Assembly (NCBI GenBank): GCA_907165135.1
Contig: OU015566.1
Location: 13,004,157 to 13,068,156 of the forward strand
Source: Oikopleura dioica
Taxonomy: Eukaryota; Chordata; Appendicularia; Copelata; Oikopleuridae
Direction of reading: 5' to 3'
Length of the DNA: 64,000 bases
The translations under genes and the position numbers were made by a program. Shown here in pieces: positions 48,892 through 61,189 of the stretch (its first letter is position 1; the number at the start of each line of letters is the position of its first letter). The notes under the pieces were generated by a model, which worked only from the letters and a program-made list of their open reading frames with translations, did not search any database and was not told the DNA's origin.

Positions 48892-50926
48892 GTCGAACAG
48901 TTCCTTGGAGAATGGCCGTAAACATGTCCTTGTCTAAGCCTGACCCAGATGCAGTCACCCTTCTTGAGGATGAGAACAGCGGTGCAAGAAGTCGTTTCAA
49001 ATCGAACATCCTGGTTGGTTCCAGAAGCGACCATCTCTTGGTTTCTCATCAAATGGACAAAAAGTGGCCCAGAGTTTTGGCATCGCTGTCATTCGGTTTT
49101 TTTGATATATTCACAAATTATAAATTTGATAAATTATCAAGCTAAGAATGTTCGAAAACCGTAACAAAACATTGACATGGAAAACGTAAGTTCCATCGAC
49201 TGGGGCGTTGAAGCTTCCTGTCTCTTGATCATATGCTGGCTGATTGGGCTGGACCTCGTTCTGGTTGGTCAAGACAGTGTCGAAAGTGATGGCGTCGCCG
49301 CGCTCGATGAAATTCTGGCTCAAAGCAGCCATGAAGGAAACTTGAGCTTGTGGAGAGCAGGCTTGCTCGCAGATTCCAGGTTCACCAGCAAGACCGACAT
49401 CGCCCTTGACTAGAAAAACATGTTATAATCAAGTATAATTGCACTAAACTTACTTGAAAGACCGGCTTCACCAGGGACACCAGGGGGACCTTGTGGACCG
49501 ACTTCACCCTGAATGCCGATACCAGGGTTTCCTTGGTCACCCTTTGGTCCAGGAGCACCACGGGGACCAACTGGACCAGGCTTCATCGAAGCCTGACCGT
49601 TGAGACCTGGGGCACCATCTTTGCCGGGAAGACCATCTTCTCCCTAAGATTTTTATCAGAGTTTTAGGCTACTCATTTTTGATCTTACCTTGCAACCGGG
49701 CTCACCAACGGCACCTTCGGGACCGACTGGACCTGGGAGACCTGGAAGACCTCGTCCGCCAGAGTCACCCATTGGACCTTGTGGACCTCGCTCACCAGGC
49801 TTGCCATTGATACCATTAGCACCAGGCATACCATTCTCGCCAGGTTTACCAGGGGGACCAATATCTCCTCGTGGACCTCGTTCTCCTGGAAGACCATCTT
49901 GCCCATCAAGACCGTCGAGACCAGTAGCACCAATGGCACCCTTCAGACCTTGCTCACCAGGAAGACCTGGTTTGCCATCAAGACCAGCTGGGCCTCGGAG
50001 ACCAACTGGACCAGGGGGACCTTGCTGACCTTAATCCAAGTTAGATTGAGTAAGTAAAAATAATCGTACCTTCGTCTCCCTGTGGACCTCGAGGACCACG
50101 CTCTCCAATACCGGGAGGACCCTGAAGACCATCAGGACCAATTGGACCAGGGTTACCCTGTTCTCCAGAGGGACCTCGTGGACCTTCGTCTCCCTTTCTT
50201 CCTTGTTCTCCAGGAATACCAGGCTCTCCCTTTTTACCACAGGGGCCAGGGATACCAACACCGGGAGGACCAGCTGGACCAGCACAACCAGGAGCACCAG
50301 GAGGACCGACTGGACCTTCAGGACCATCAGGTCCGCTGCGACCTAGCATAATAGATAATAATGGCAGTTTTTATGATCTTAGAGTGATAAAGCGGTTTAT
50401 TATTGTTTCTCATATTTGATTTCAAAAGATGATTACCTTGTGGACCAGTGGGACCAGGAGCACCAGGTCCACCAGGGCAACCAGGAGGACCCTGAAGGAA
50501 GTGGCATTCTCCGTCGCTCTGACAAAGCGGGCTGCATTCAGGACAATCTCCTTGACAGTCCAATTCTGGCTCTTCGACTAATGGATTGTCTGTTTTCAGG
50601 GTCCTGACCTTTGAACTTGAACTCCTTGTTGATTTTTCAGCCGAACAAGAAAAAGTACTACGCTAATCAGATCCGATTGGTTAATTAATCCAATGATCAA
50701 TTAAGTAAAATGATTAATGGCGCTACTGTTTGACACGGGCGGTCAGACCCATTCCTCGTCGAGACATCTCTGGAACTCGGAGAGCAGGCTCGTAAGTCTT
50801 GATCTGTGGCTCGCGGTTTCGAGATCGGTTGCAAGGCACTCCGCCGCACATTTCGACGACTTCATCTTCGTCGGGCTGTGGACTCGCCGCTACGAGCCCA
50901 GCGGCCAACACTCGCCAGATCTTCAT
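48892..50926 (-). CDS. Secreted short-chain collagen with C-terminal C1q domain
   Basis: Exons on the minus strand: 50727-50926, 50437-50657, 50070-50342, 49689-50029, 49454-49643, 49171-49409 and 48892-49085, all GT-AG. ATG 50926 starts a signal peptide ([15 protein letters not shown]). A Cys-containing N-region follows ([12 protein letters not shown]), then about 280 residues of Gly-X-Y repeats ([16 protein letters not shown] onwards) with one small interruption where exons 49454 and 49409 join. Then comes a C1q-like jelly roll: [67 protein letters not shown]. The protein stops at NCSTKI, a few residues short of the usual last strand (TFSGFLL), so the domain end is slightly truncated. Expected to trimerise and be secreted to extracellular matrix or body fluid, like C1q/TNF and collagen VIII/X relatives. 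Confidence 0.88.
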
Positions 50927-50966
50927 GCTTCTGAAAATTCTTGTTGATAAAATGAAAGACCATAAC

Positions 50967-51284
50967 TAGGCTTCGGACGTAAAAAATCATCACCACCAGC
51001 CGGTCGTCGTACGGTAACAAGAGTAGGCTCATTCGAAAGCTCTTAAAAAGGGCTTTCTGTTAGGTTTATAAAAAAACTGGGCCCTGTCCTCCTTTTTCGA
51101 GATATTTGATTTTGAAGGTAAGCTTCGAAAAATATTTTTCAAAATAACTCGTAACAGAAAGGGAGGGCCCAGTTTTTTTATCGGTTTAATAGAAAGCCCT
51201 TATCAAGAGCTTTCGAATGAGCCCACTCCTGTTCCCATACGATGACCGGATGGTGAAAATCGTCTTTTTTACGTCCGAGGCCTA
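50967..51284. mobile_element. Foldback MITE with 8 bp TSD ACCATAAC
   Basis: Termini TAGGCTTCGGACGTAAAAAA and the inverted TTTTTTACGTCCGAGGCCTA. Long inner arms pair too (GAGTAGGCTCATTCGAAAGC with GAGCTTTCGAATGAGCCCAC). Flanked by ACCATAAC at 50959-50966 and 51285-51292. It lies just upstream of the collagen gene's start. Confidence 0.9.
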
Positions 51285-51292
51285 ACCATAAC

Positions 51293-54200
51293 TCTATTTT
51301 TTCTTATCTTTTTATAATAATTTTCCCACTGCTATCTTTGAGCTTAAACAACAAGTCTATTACATCGAATTATAGGCAGCTTCACGAGTAACATTAACAT
51401 AATTTGATAAAAATGCTCTAAGAAAAAAGTCATTCTGAAATAAACCCCCATTTTCTGGATTGATTCATGATTCATAAATCCACTAATGGTCTCCTCTTGT
51501 TATCCTTGATTTCCTCTAACTGGATTTTCAATTTCTCTCAGAATCCAAAAATCTCTAAAAACTGTACCTGGACTTCTACCTATCAAGCCGAAGGAGTGTC
51601 TGTCCTTCTTCGCGATGTTGGCTCTGGTGATATTGCTTCGTCGAGCTTGATCACCTGGGTGAGCTCTTCTGCCTGGCGCGGTAGTTGAGCTTGGGCGCCG
51701 CCACGCTTACTTCCTTGCTCGTTCTTGTCTCTTCTCTTCTCGACGGGAACTCTTTCTTTCAGTGAAGTTTAGTGCCAAGTTTCAACAAAAAAACATAAAC
51801 TCTGTTTTCACACATTTCCACTCACGCCACAAGACAGTTCCACAATTGTCATTTCGGCCAGTTGATGCCGCCCCAATTTCCTCTTCCGAGCGAAAATCAG
51901 CTGCTCTCCGACTTGTCACATGGGCGCCCATGGTCTTTGATGTGCATGCCATGGCCGCTTGACTTTGAAAAGATTTCGTTTTCAATAGTAAGTGAGCGGA
52001 TATCGCATTTTCTACCGGGTACCGTTCCATTTTCACGCGTGAGCCAAAATGAACAAGAAGAAGAGGCAGGACAAAGGAGGATTTATGATTTGCTGTGGTA
52101 GGAGATGGTTGATCAGCAGCAGCATTGAATAACAATGATGGATTTGAAAGTTCTTAACAGTGGCATTGAAAATCAAGGACTTTTTCTATTTTTATTGAAA
52201 ATTAATAGGCCAAGTACTAACTATTGCCATTTCTGAAGAGAAGATGAAGTCGACGCTGGCAAAAGTTCAATTCGCTAATCCAGCTAGTTCATAATCGACA
52301 ACCATAAAACGTGAAACATGTCTGAAGTTGATGATCGATGAAAATTTAATGATTTTATTAATTCCGGCCTAGAAAGAATTCGGGACTAGGTTAACAGAAA
52401 TTTACTTCCCATTAGCGGGTCGCTAAGACTTCGGGACAGATCGGAATGAAAATTTGAATCTTTTATTTTCATAAAACATTACACATTACAAATTCAATTA
52501 ACATAATCTTATTGCTTTTGATATAGAAACGAACGATTCTGAAAACATTTTATAAATATTATATTTTATTTTATTTTGAGTTCGACATTGCTAGAGGTTC
52601 CTTTTATCAGTTTGACTCTGGAACGAACCAGCATTTTTATCTACTTCTAGCGCTGTTGACCATGAAATTGATCAACGATAAGGATTTTTCTTCGTATGAA
52701 AGACTAGTGGTTTCTTCTTTTTGTATAAAATTTCGACTGTAAAATGAGAAGTCAATTGAATAATAAACGTAGCTAGTTACGTGGTCGGCGAAATGTTTAA
52801 ACTTGAGAATTAAATAAATTATTCAATTCGGAAAGCCAAGATTGTCTGATGTGTCATAACCGTAATAACGAAAAGAAAAAGGTTTTAAAGTCGGAAATCG
52901 TTATCAGTGACCTATTCGGTCCATAGTCAAAAAACCGCATCGTACCATGATTTGACGTAACTAAAACAATAACTTGCCAAAACGTCTACTAGAGGTGTCA
53001 AAGCCGCTTTCAAACCTTTGGTCAAGGAAGAATTTGGTCAAGTTGAATCCAGCTGCCTTGTTTACGAGTAATTCGCCCTTCAGATCTAAAAATAACGGGC
53101 CCGGTGCTTAATGGCGTATTTACGGTCCTAATCAAGTATTATTTATTTGATAGGCGATCAATTAACATTTTGTTAAAGCAAGCTGGGGAATTTCGAACCC
53201 GTAAACGTTCAAACTTCTTCACGATTTGACCAAACTGTCTCTTTATTTAAGGGTGTCAACATCGATTTCAGCAAAGTTTTGGCCCTCATTTAGGCACCTT
53301 CCTAACCTTCCTGAAATTAATAAGGGGACCCCTTCCGCTAACGAGAATAAAGGGGGAGCAAGCATTTAAAGGGGTCTTAGCTTCATATTGACAAGAATAA
53401 ATAAGGGTGTCAGTATGTTAAGTCTGGGAGTAAAGGCATCTCGAAACATTACAAGCAAAAGAAACTGTCTGTCAAGGCAGACAATCATATTTTCTACTGT
53501 TAGCTTCCTAAGACTTTTAACATCTTGTAAACTAGCTTTATGTGTTTTTAAAAACAATAAAGCTGTTTACGGCCTTAATTAGGGTTTTTGATCAGAAGCC
53601 AAGTTCTTCGCTTTTCTTTTTTTCAGATTTGCGTTGAGCCGCTTTTCAATTCAAAGGCTGATTTTGGCCAGCCGGCGCCATAAAACCAAAAATCTAAACG
53701 CTAGCTCGTACTTTCCAAGTCATTAATGTCAGACCACCTAACTGCGATCAAACGGCAAAAAGCCAATAAATTTACATAACACGAGCAAATTGTGAGACAT
53801 ACCGATAAGCATAATGTCTTTGAACTTCTATTACCGGAAGTCAACAACTTAGCAATTAAACTTACCATAATCAGATCAATTTCTAGTCAGCAAATGATCA
53901 AGTTATATAATAATTCAGTTATTGATATCGATAATTATCAGAATATTTAATATTTATTGAAATTGGTAATTATCAAATCAAAAACTGAATTATGATATAA
54001 CTTGATCATTTGCTCACTAGAAATTTATTTGATAATGTATAGTTTAATTACTAAGTTATTCACTTCCGGTAACAGAATTGTTCTTTAGTAAAACATGATA
54101 ATCGTTAGTTGTTGATTAGTGAGTAGTACTCAGTAGATTAGTGATTAGTGAGTACTAGAAAGTCGAAAATTTGACATTCTTGAACTTCAGCAAACCAAGC

Positions 54201-54298
54201 GCGTGGGTGTTGCAACTAGCCAATCAGAGAAAACAGCCGATTGGAATTTCTATAAGAATCTTTTCGACCTCGATCTTGGCCTTGGAAGCAAAATCAAC
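51293..54298. other. Intergenic 3 kb upstream of collagen and IGHMBP2
   Basis: No confident gene. A foldback lies at 53830-54075. Open frames at 51782-52135 (-) and 51862-52101 (+) overlap on opposite strands; neither has splice partners or a recognisable domain. Confidence 0.4.
53830..54075. repeat. Foldback element upstream of IGHMBP2
   Basis: Left arm TTACCGGAAGTCAACAACTT ... TATATAATAATTCAGTT pairs with AACTGAATTATGATATAACT ... ACTTCCGGTAA. The arms are about 95 bp with scattered mismatches and an AT-rich loop. Its right end is some 220 bp before the IGHMBP2 start. Confidence 0.75.
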
Positions 54299-57200
54299 AT
54301 GGTCCGACGAATCGACAAGTTCCGTAAGTCCTCTTTTATCATCCGTATCTCCTCATTTACAATCCTTACGCTCTGTAAATGTAGTCCATGCCCTGAAGAA
54401 GGAAAAAGAGGAGGAAGAAGCTCAATTACTCGAGCTTCTCGCTGGAAATTCTTCGGCAAAACAGCTGCAGCGCGCTGGAAAAGCTTTGGCGAACCAAGTC
54501 GTTCAAGCAGTCAGAACTGGTCTTTTCGAACGAATGGTTGTCACATGCTCTCCTGCTCACGGAGGAGCCTTTCCAGCGACAGAAATCTCACATGGAAAAC
54601 CCGTGATTCTGCGAATGCCAGACACGACTTACAGAGGCTTCGTTTTCTCCACCTCCGAAATGTCGGTCGATGTCTGCGTTGATGTCGGCGAGGATGGCGA
54701 AAAAATCGCAGTTGGAGATCGACTGGACATCATGCCAGCACCGGACGATATCACTTACCGTCGAATGAAAGCAGCTTCAGAGGAAATGAAAAAAGTTATC
54801 GAGCAGAATTCAAGTAGAACTGTCGACATCATCTTTGGAGAGTCGCAGCCAGCGCCGCATGTGTCGACGGAGAGCTTTTTGAAGCCAAAAACGGATGTCA
54901 AGAACTTGAATAAAGAACAACTTGAAGCTGTGGGAGCTTCACTGGCGATTCAAGACTTAATGTGTCTTCATGGACCGCCTGGAACGGGAAAATCAACGAC
55001 TGTAGCTGCCATTGTCGCCGAAGCTGCCCAGCGAGGAATCAAAACTATAGGAACGAGTTTCGGATGAGAGAAAAAGGGGTTGAGAGTTACTTAACTTTGT
55101 TTTTGGGAACTTGTGATAAGTCACGTGTCCATCGAACGCAGCCGTCGATGCGCTTGTTGAGAAGCTGGCAAAAAGGCGTGAAGTGGTGGTCACGCGACTG
55201 GGGCATCCGGCCAGAACTTCACCACATTTACGGCAATACACACTTGAAGCGAAAATGGCTGATGTTGAGATGCTCAGGAACTGGACTGTGTATTCAGAAT
55301 AAAGTATTCTAACATATAAAATTTTTTCAAGGGTCACTGTTTATGCACTGACTTTACCGCAGGCACCATTTAAATGATGGTCATGGTTAGTTGATCTATT
55401 CAAAAGGCTTGTATTTATAAAATATATATTTCACTATCTAACATTAGCAGTTATGGTGATTACCTCCAGTTAAGAGATCTCAAATCCGACATGTTCGCTG
55501 CCTCCGGTCGAGAACGAGGAACCCTCCGAAAAGAGCTCCGAGATCGGGAGAAAAAGTGCTCTGCCGAAATTCTCAAAAACTCTCATGCTGTCATTGCTAC
55601 ATGCACTGTTGTTGGAATGAAATCCATCCTCGATGTTATTGATGATCCAGATCATTTTGGCCTTGCGATTGTTGATGAAGCCGGACAAGCAGTAGAGCCA
55701 GCAATTTATCCGATTCTTAGAAGATGTTCGAAGAAGTTGATTTTGGCGGGAGATCCAGCGCAGCTTCCACCAACGGTGATGTCAAAGGGTGCGTCGATTC
55801 TGACTAAGACGCTACTCGAAGACTTGATGACACGATTTCCGGCAAATACAGTCCTACTGAAGCGACAGTATCGAATGAATAAGATGATTTCTGACTGGGT
55901 GTCTGACAGTATGTACAATGGAGAACTAATTGCTGATGAGTCGGTCAAAGATCACACGCTTGCTGATTTATTACAGAATGTGACTGAAGTAGGAAAATTA
56001 TCTGGAGCGGATTTTCTGGAAGATATCATCAGGTTGGTAATATAGAGATCTCGCATAAAATTGAAACAGCTGTTTTGCTCATGTGCGCTAGGAGTAGATT
56101 AGTTTATAGGATAAAATGGTTTGATCTTATAATGCTGATATTTAAATGAATTTTTCCACACTCTGACCATTCAAATACTAAAATGAAGGCATTTGAGATA
56201 AATACTATTTTTGAGATTGTTAAAAAATGAAATACTATTTTTATAAAATGGAAAACTCTATCTTTGTTTAGAATTTTCATCATAACAGTGTGGTCTGTGA
56301 AACAGTTTTCTTAATAAATTCCTCACAAAATGCTTAGCTCACCGTTGACTTTAATCGACACAGTCGGCAGTAATATGGACGAAGATCAATTCAGCGAAGA
56401 CCAATCCAAGGTCCTAGGTTGTCAATCAATTGAACTTTTTCCAAAGCTGATCCCAAAAGGTCGCGACGCGAAACACGCGAATTTCGCTCTATAATTAGCT
56501 TCGTTTTCCATTCTGAGTCGCTAAGACAGGAATCTACCATTGAGAACCTTTTGAAAGTCAAATCCAGGGGAAGCTCTTTTAGCGACTCTGACCACGAAGC
56601 TTTTGATAAGCGCGGGGATCAAGGCAAAGAATATTGCGATAATTTCTCCGTATGTTGCACAAGTTCAACTCATTGCCAAGCTTGTTGGCCCTTCTGTGTC
56701 GGTCAGGACTGTCGATGGATATCAAGGAGGAGAAGCAGAAGTAGTCATTCTCTCCTTGGTTCGATCCAATTCTGATGGAACGACCGGTTTCTTATCGGAC
56801 AAAAGACGACTGAACGTCGCGGTGTCCCGTGCTAGAAGAAGCTGTATTATTATTGGTGATAGTGGGACAGTAACGAGGGATAGTTTTATCGAAAAGATGT
56901 TCGAGTACTTTGGCGAAAACGCGACTCTCATAAGTCCAAATCAATTTCAGGAACGAGGTTCAACTTGCAAGTAATTTTCATCCTCTTCCATGATTTCAAT
57001 GGTTGCATCTCCGAAAAGACCTGTGAAGAATATGAGAGCATTGCCGAATCAGCAGGCTTTTCAGCTGGGAAAAAGATCCCTGTTCATTCTCATGCAGTAG
57101 AAATAGAAGCGTCAGTACCAGAACCAAAGCGACCAAAAAAGCCTGCAGAAGGGCAAAAAAGTGATCCAAAACCGAAAAACGCACCAAAAAGCAAGCTTGA

Positions 57201-58232
57201 AAAACGACTGGAAAAGCAGGTGCAAGAAGCACAAAACAAACCGTCTGTCAACGAAATGATTTCCGAAAGCGTCAAAGAAGCTGTGCCAACTCTTTCGAAG
57301 CCATTTTCTGAGCTGAAAATTGAAGAACCGGAGCAAGGAAAATGCCCAGATTGCAATAAAGCAATGCCAGTTTCAAATCTAGAGCTCCATCAAATTCACT
57401 GTGCTCGACTGAGACGAATGCGGCCAGAACCAGTGGAAAACGACAAGCCAGAGAAAGAGAAAATGAAGAAGCAAAAGAAGGTTCACCAAAGAAGCGGATC
57501 ATCAATTTTAGGCGGATTTTATGTATCAAGTTCAATCCCTCTTGATCCGTTTTGGTAGAATAACAAAGAACACGAAAGACCCCGCGCTAGAAAAAGACTA
57601 CGATGATGACGATGCTCTTTTGGCAGCCGCAATGGCGTCAGGAAAGGGGCTCTATTTGAATTTCAAATTGCAAAAGTAAAATATGTTCCCTTGCAATTGA
57701 GCTCCTTGAAAAAAGCTGGACAATGCGCATTTGGAACTTGCACCGTTTCTGTTAGAGTAATGCCTTTTGCTTGTTCAACTTGCTCAAAGCACTTTTGCGG
57801 CACTCATAAATTTCCGGAAAGTCATGGATGTAAAAGTATACCGATGAATCAGCGAAAGGGAAGCTCGTCTTCCTATAATTTGAAGGTAAAAAACTAGTTG
57901 AAGGTTGACTACCGGAGAAAGAAAAATAAATCATGATTATCAAAAATGGTTCGGACTAAGAGTACTTTTTTGTCAACTCAGTAGCGCCTACAGTAGATAA
58001 AATGAGCGATAATCATGGATTGATCTCTCAGTATATAAGAAAATTTGATTGGGATATTTTCATTCGTGCTAAGTTAAAATGAAGCGATTAGTTGAACAAT
58101 ATATTGAAACTCGAATTCTGTATCTAATATATATTTTTTTTATAGCAAAAACAACTGAAGAACAAGCTCGGTTCAAAACTGAAAGACATGGAAAAAGGCA
58201 GACAAGCTACAAAAAAGACCAAGAAGAAATAA
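54299..58232 (+). CDS. IGHMBP2: IGHMBP2 (SMUBP2) family SF1 helicase
   Basis: Exons 54299-54323, 54385-55050, 55121-55290, 55448-56032, 56338-56410, 56558-56950, 57019-~57500, then less certain pieces to 57885 and 58146-58232. Helicase motifs in order: GPPGTGKST (motif I), CPSNAAVDALVEKL with RLGHPAR (Ia), VDEAGQA (II), LAGDPAQLPPT (III), QYRMNKMI (IV), VRTVDGYQGGEAEVVILSLV (V) and LNVAVSRARR (VI). The upstream ITYRRMKAASEEMKK segment is also typical. The C-terminus has an AN1-type zinc finger (CAFGTCTVSVRVMPFACSTC, then H..C) and a Lys-rich tail ending KKTKKK. The R3H domain of vertebrate IGHMBP2 was not recognised; a Lys/Glu-rich linker with a CPDCNK...H...H..C zinc motif takes that region. 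Introns 55051-55120 and 56951-57018 work only as GA-AG (both donors GAACGA). It unwinds RNA/DNA 5'-3' and associates with ribosomes and tRNA factors in other animals. Confidence 0.9.
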
Positions 58233-58459
58233 AATTCTGCTGTCTTTATTTTTTTGCTTTCAACTTAAAAACAGAAGTGAATAAAACGAATTGAAAACGA
58301 TAGAAGTCATGTAAAATCACGTCTAAAAATGTGCCGCGGATTAATTGCATGCGAGTTTGTTCATGAGATAAGCTCGGCGGCTCACGAAGAGGGGTACAAT
58401 TACCCCGCACGATGGCGCTACGCTTATCAGTTTATCGGTTTTTTGTTGCTCAGTCGGAA

Positions 58460-58782
58460 ATGAGCAGCGAGAGAGAAAGGCGCAAGAGTTTCAATTTTGC
58501 CATGTCCCAGGCGGGCACTCAGTACGACACGCTTTCTTACGCAGATACCAGGTAAAATAGAGATCACCAGCTGTTTCCTCCAATACCAGTAGATCCGTGG
58601 TCAGCTCTTCTGTCTTCAACGACTGGTCATCCGCGGAGGATACTCACGTGACGAGTTCTAGCGCGCAGATTTCACGGCCGCCGCGCGCCCCCTCTGAATT
58701 TCAATCCGTTCACGACTTTGACAACAACGAAGAGAACGATTATGGATCCGTGAATTTTAACGCCAGGCAAAATGTGAATCCA
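58460..58782 (+). CDS. N-terminal exons of an unidentified Ser-rich protein
   Basis: Exon 58460-58551 (ATG 58460, MSSERERRKSFNFAMSQAGT) joins exon 58590-58782 over a 38 nt GT-AG intron. The product is Ser/Asp/Asn-rich (SSAEDTHVTSSSAQISRPPR, HDFDNNEENDYGSVNF) and ends AAT CCA before GTAAGT, so the gene continues. It starts only 228 bp after IGHMBP2 on the same strand, which would fit a larvacean-type operon, although no spliced-leader site can be proven here. Later exons probably lie at 61118-61586 and 62476-62519. Family not recognised. Confidence 0.5.
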
Positions 58783-60301
58783 GTAAGTAGGGACCCTACA
58801 ACGCGGTTTTTAATGGAGAAAATGGAGGCCTCATAATGAAATTCATTCGTTTCTGTTTCTATTTTTGAAATTGCTCTCTTATTAAAATGCCAGCTCTCAA
58901 TTTTTCTCACGTTCAAAAATTCAATCTTCGTGTCTGCTCCCCAGTCCCTTTTTTCGCGTTGCTGAAATTTTATGATAATCTATTCCAGCCGTACTTCCGA
59001 AACTCGCTAATAACTCAAAATACTCCTAAGCTGTTTTTGCCAAATTGGCAAGATAGCGGTTTTTCTACACGTTTATGCTTTTTTACAAGCGCCCTACTTA
59101 ATTTTAGCTGAAGCAAGTGGTTTTGGGAAGTGCTCTAGAAATGAGTGCATAACTAGCACGTTGTTGAGTAAAAACCAGGCGAGTGATCTTATCATCGAAT
59201 CGGCTTATCTGCTCGATAACTAGTCGGTGCCTGAAGAGCGCTAGAATTCAGAAGAATGGTCTAACAACTTTTCTTTGTTTTGAGATACTCGTGCGGCACG
59301 TAAATCCTCTCAAAAGTTACGATAGCCATTATTAATAGTCTCTCCTCTAAACATACTATCTGTGGGTTTTCCCATTGATCCAGAATGATATTAATCTGCC
59401 CAATGTTTCCTACCTCTAGAACTCAATCAGGGACCTGACCAGTGGAATGAAGCCAGTAGAACAATAAATTGAGGGCAGTAGACTTTGTGTAAGAGTAGCA
59501 GTTCTAACAATATTTAGGCCTCCATTTTTATCAGTTCCGTAGCGGGAAACATTCGATCACCTTTTATAAACAGCTTTCATCTCAGATCAAGACGACCTTC
59601 CGAGTTCGAAAATGACTGTTTTAGAGGTCATTCTATGGATTTTTTCGAAGTCCAGTTTTTTACTAGAGAGAAAACTCTTCCGAATCGACTCTCTAAAGAG
59701 CCCTTTAGAATCCAGTATAACGAGACAGTAAAAAAACACCAAAAAGACTTGTCCAGAAACCGCCAAACAAAAACCTTGTATTTTTTTTCGTCGTCTGACC
59801 TTTTTTAAAACAGCAAAATAGATTTGAAATTGAAAGTGTATTTTTTGCACGTCATTTTTTTGGAGGACCAAAAACAGCATTAAAACTTTGCAAAATAAAT
59901 GTGACCGAATAAGTGGCGCAATTAGACGCGCCACAAAAGCTGACTTTGTGGAATTATCAAGAGAAAGCGGCAATGTTTTGCAACTACACGATATTTGTTT
60001 ACGCCGCGGTTGAAAGAGGTTAGAGCCAGGGCTCTATCGCGGAATCTGTTTGTCGACGCGCGTGTTCCATCCCAGCATCGTAAACGCAAAATCAAAGGCT
60101 AATTTAGCGCAGATTTTATTTATCAAACGTGATCTGAATTTTGATAAAGAGAGCTAGAATTCAATCAAGAGGTATTTTCACGAAGCTGATTCGAAGATTG
60201 TAGAAATTTTCGATTGGAAACCAGATTTTACATTGTGATACCCTTAAATTATTGCAGCGAAGTTTTAATATTATATTATATACCTCAGGGGGTTTTTATT
60301 T

Positions 60302-60459
60302 GGGACGGTGTCTGGAACCGACAAAAAATTTCGACAAATTTTGCGTGGGCAGCTACTCGGCTGCTGACTGGCCGCTTAGCCGAATCCAGGCCCCTGATTG
60401 GTTGAAAATTTCCACGCGAAATTTGTCGAAATTTTTTTGTCGGTTCCAGACACCTCCCC
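60302..60459. mobile_element. GGTGTC-family MITE, copy 3
   Basis: 158 bp, GGGACGGTGTCTGGAACCGA ... GACACCTCCCC, flanked by TTTTATTT and CTTTATTT (7 of 8 matching). About 90% like copy 1. Lies in a long putative intron. Confidence 0.85.
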
Positions 60460-60999
60460 CTTTATTTTAACAAATATCCGGATTAGGCTTATGAATCATA
60501 ACTTATGATTGATAAATTCTGATAAATTTCTGAAAGTTTCGTCTGAAATACTCAATAACAAGAAAGAACCAGGTGGTATCACTTTGTTAACTCTACGACA
60601 AGAGTCTAATTAAAAATCGCACTTACGATGTTTGCCCTAATCATAATAATGGAGAAATAGGATCATCTACCGTAAATACCGTATAAAACAGCACTCGTGA
60701 CATTTTGAAACAGAGAAAGTGTCGTAAAGTAATTATTTTGGCAGAGTGGTGCTTGTAATCACGTTGCGAAAGCTATCCCCGTTTGTTTTTAAAATTATCG
60801 TCTTACAGGGTTTTTTTCGTGTTGTGGTATTTGAAGTAAAGTTTTGTCTTTTAAGCGCTCTGGGCGGCCATCCTCAAGACCGAGTGAAGGAAAGGATAAA
60901 CAGATTTGACAGTTGAGACTAACTAAAATTGACCTGTTCAAGTGACCTTGAGGCACAGAATTTCAGTTGCGTTTTCGGCCACAGAAATATTTCTGGGTT

Positions 61000-61042
61000 C
61001 GGTGACTCAGGTTTTCTACACAGGTTGCCACGCCCAGAAGCA
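61000..61042. mobile_element. Solo end of the CCTGAGTCAGGG MITE family
   Basis: TGACTCAGGTTTTCTACACA followed by GGTTGCCACGCCCAG matches only the right terminus of the family; the left half is missing. Confidence 0.6.
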
Positions 61043-61189
61043 GTTCTATTAAAAATAGTATGTTCATCCTTTTTAAAGCCATGTGGTCTGGCATATGGAG
61101 TGGCCTCACCAGTCTTTCGCAGGTAAATCCCCAATTAACACCTCCACCACTCGAGTTACCAACTCTGGCGTAATATGGAAGTCCATATC

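Noticed and set aside
48626-49009. 127-codon minus-strand frame ending in a basic tail
   Set aside because: It overlaps the C1q exon in another frame, and only the C1q frame shows a conserved domain.
49690-50028. Plus-strand Pro/Gly/Arg-rich open frames over the collagen exons
   Set aside because: They are antisense shadows of Gly-X-Y repeats on the minus strand; the minus-strand exons have splice sites, a signal peptide and a C1q domain.
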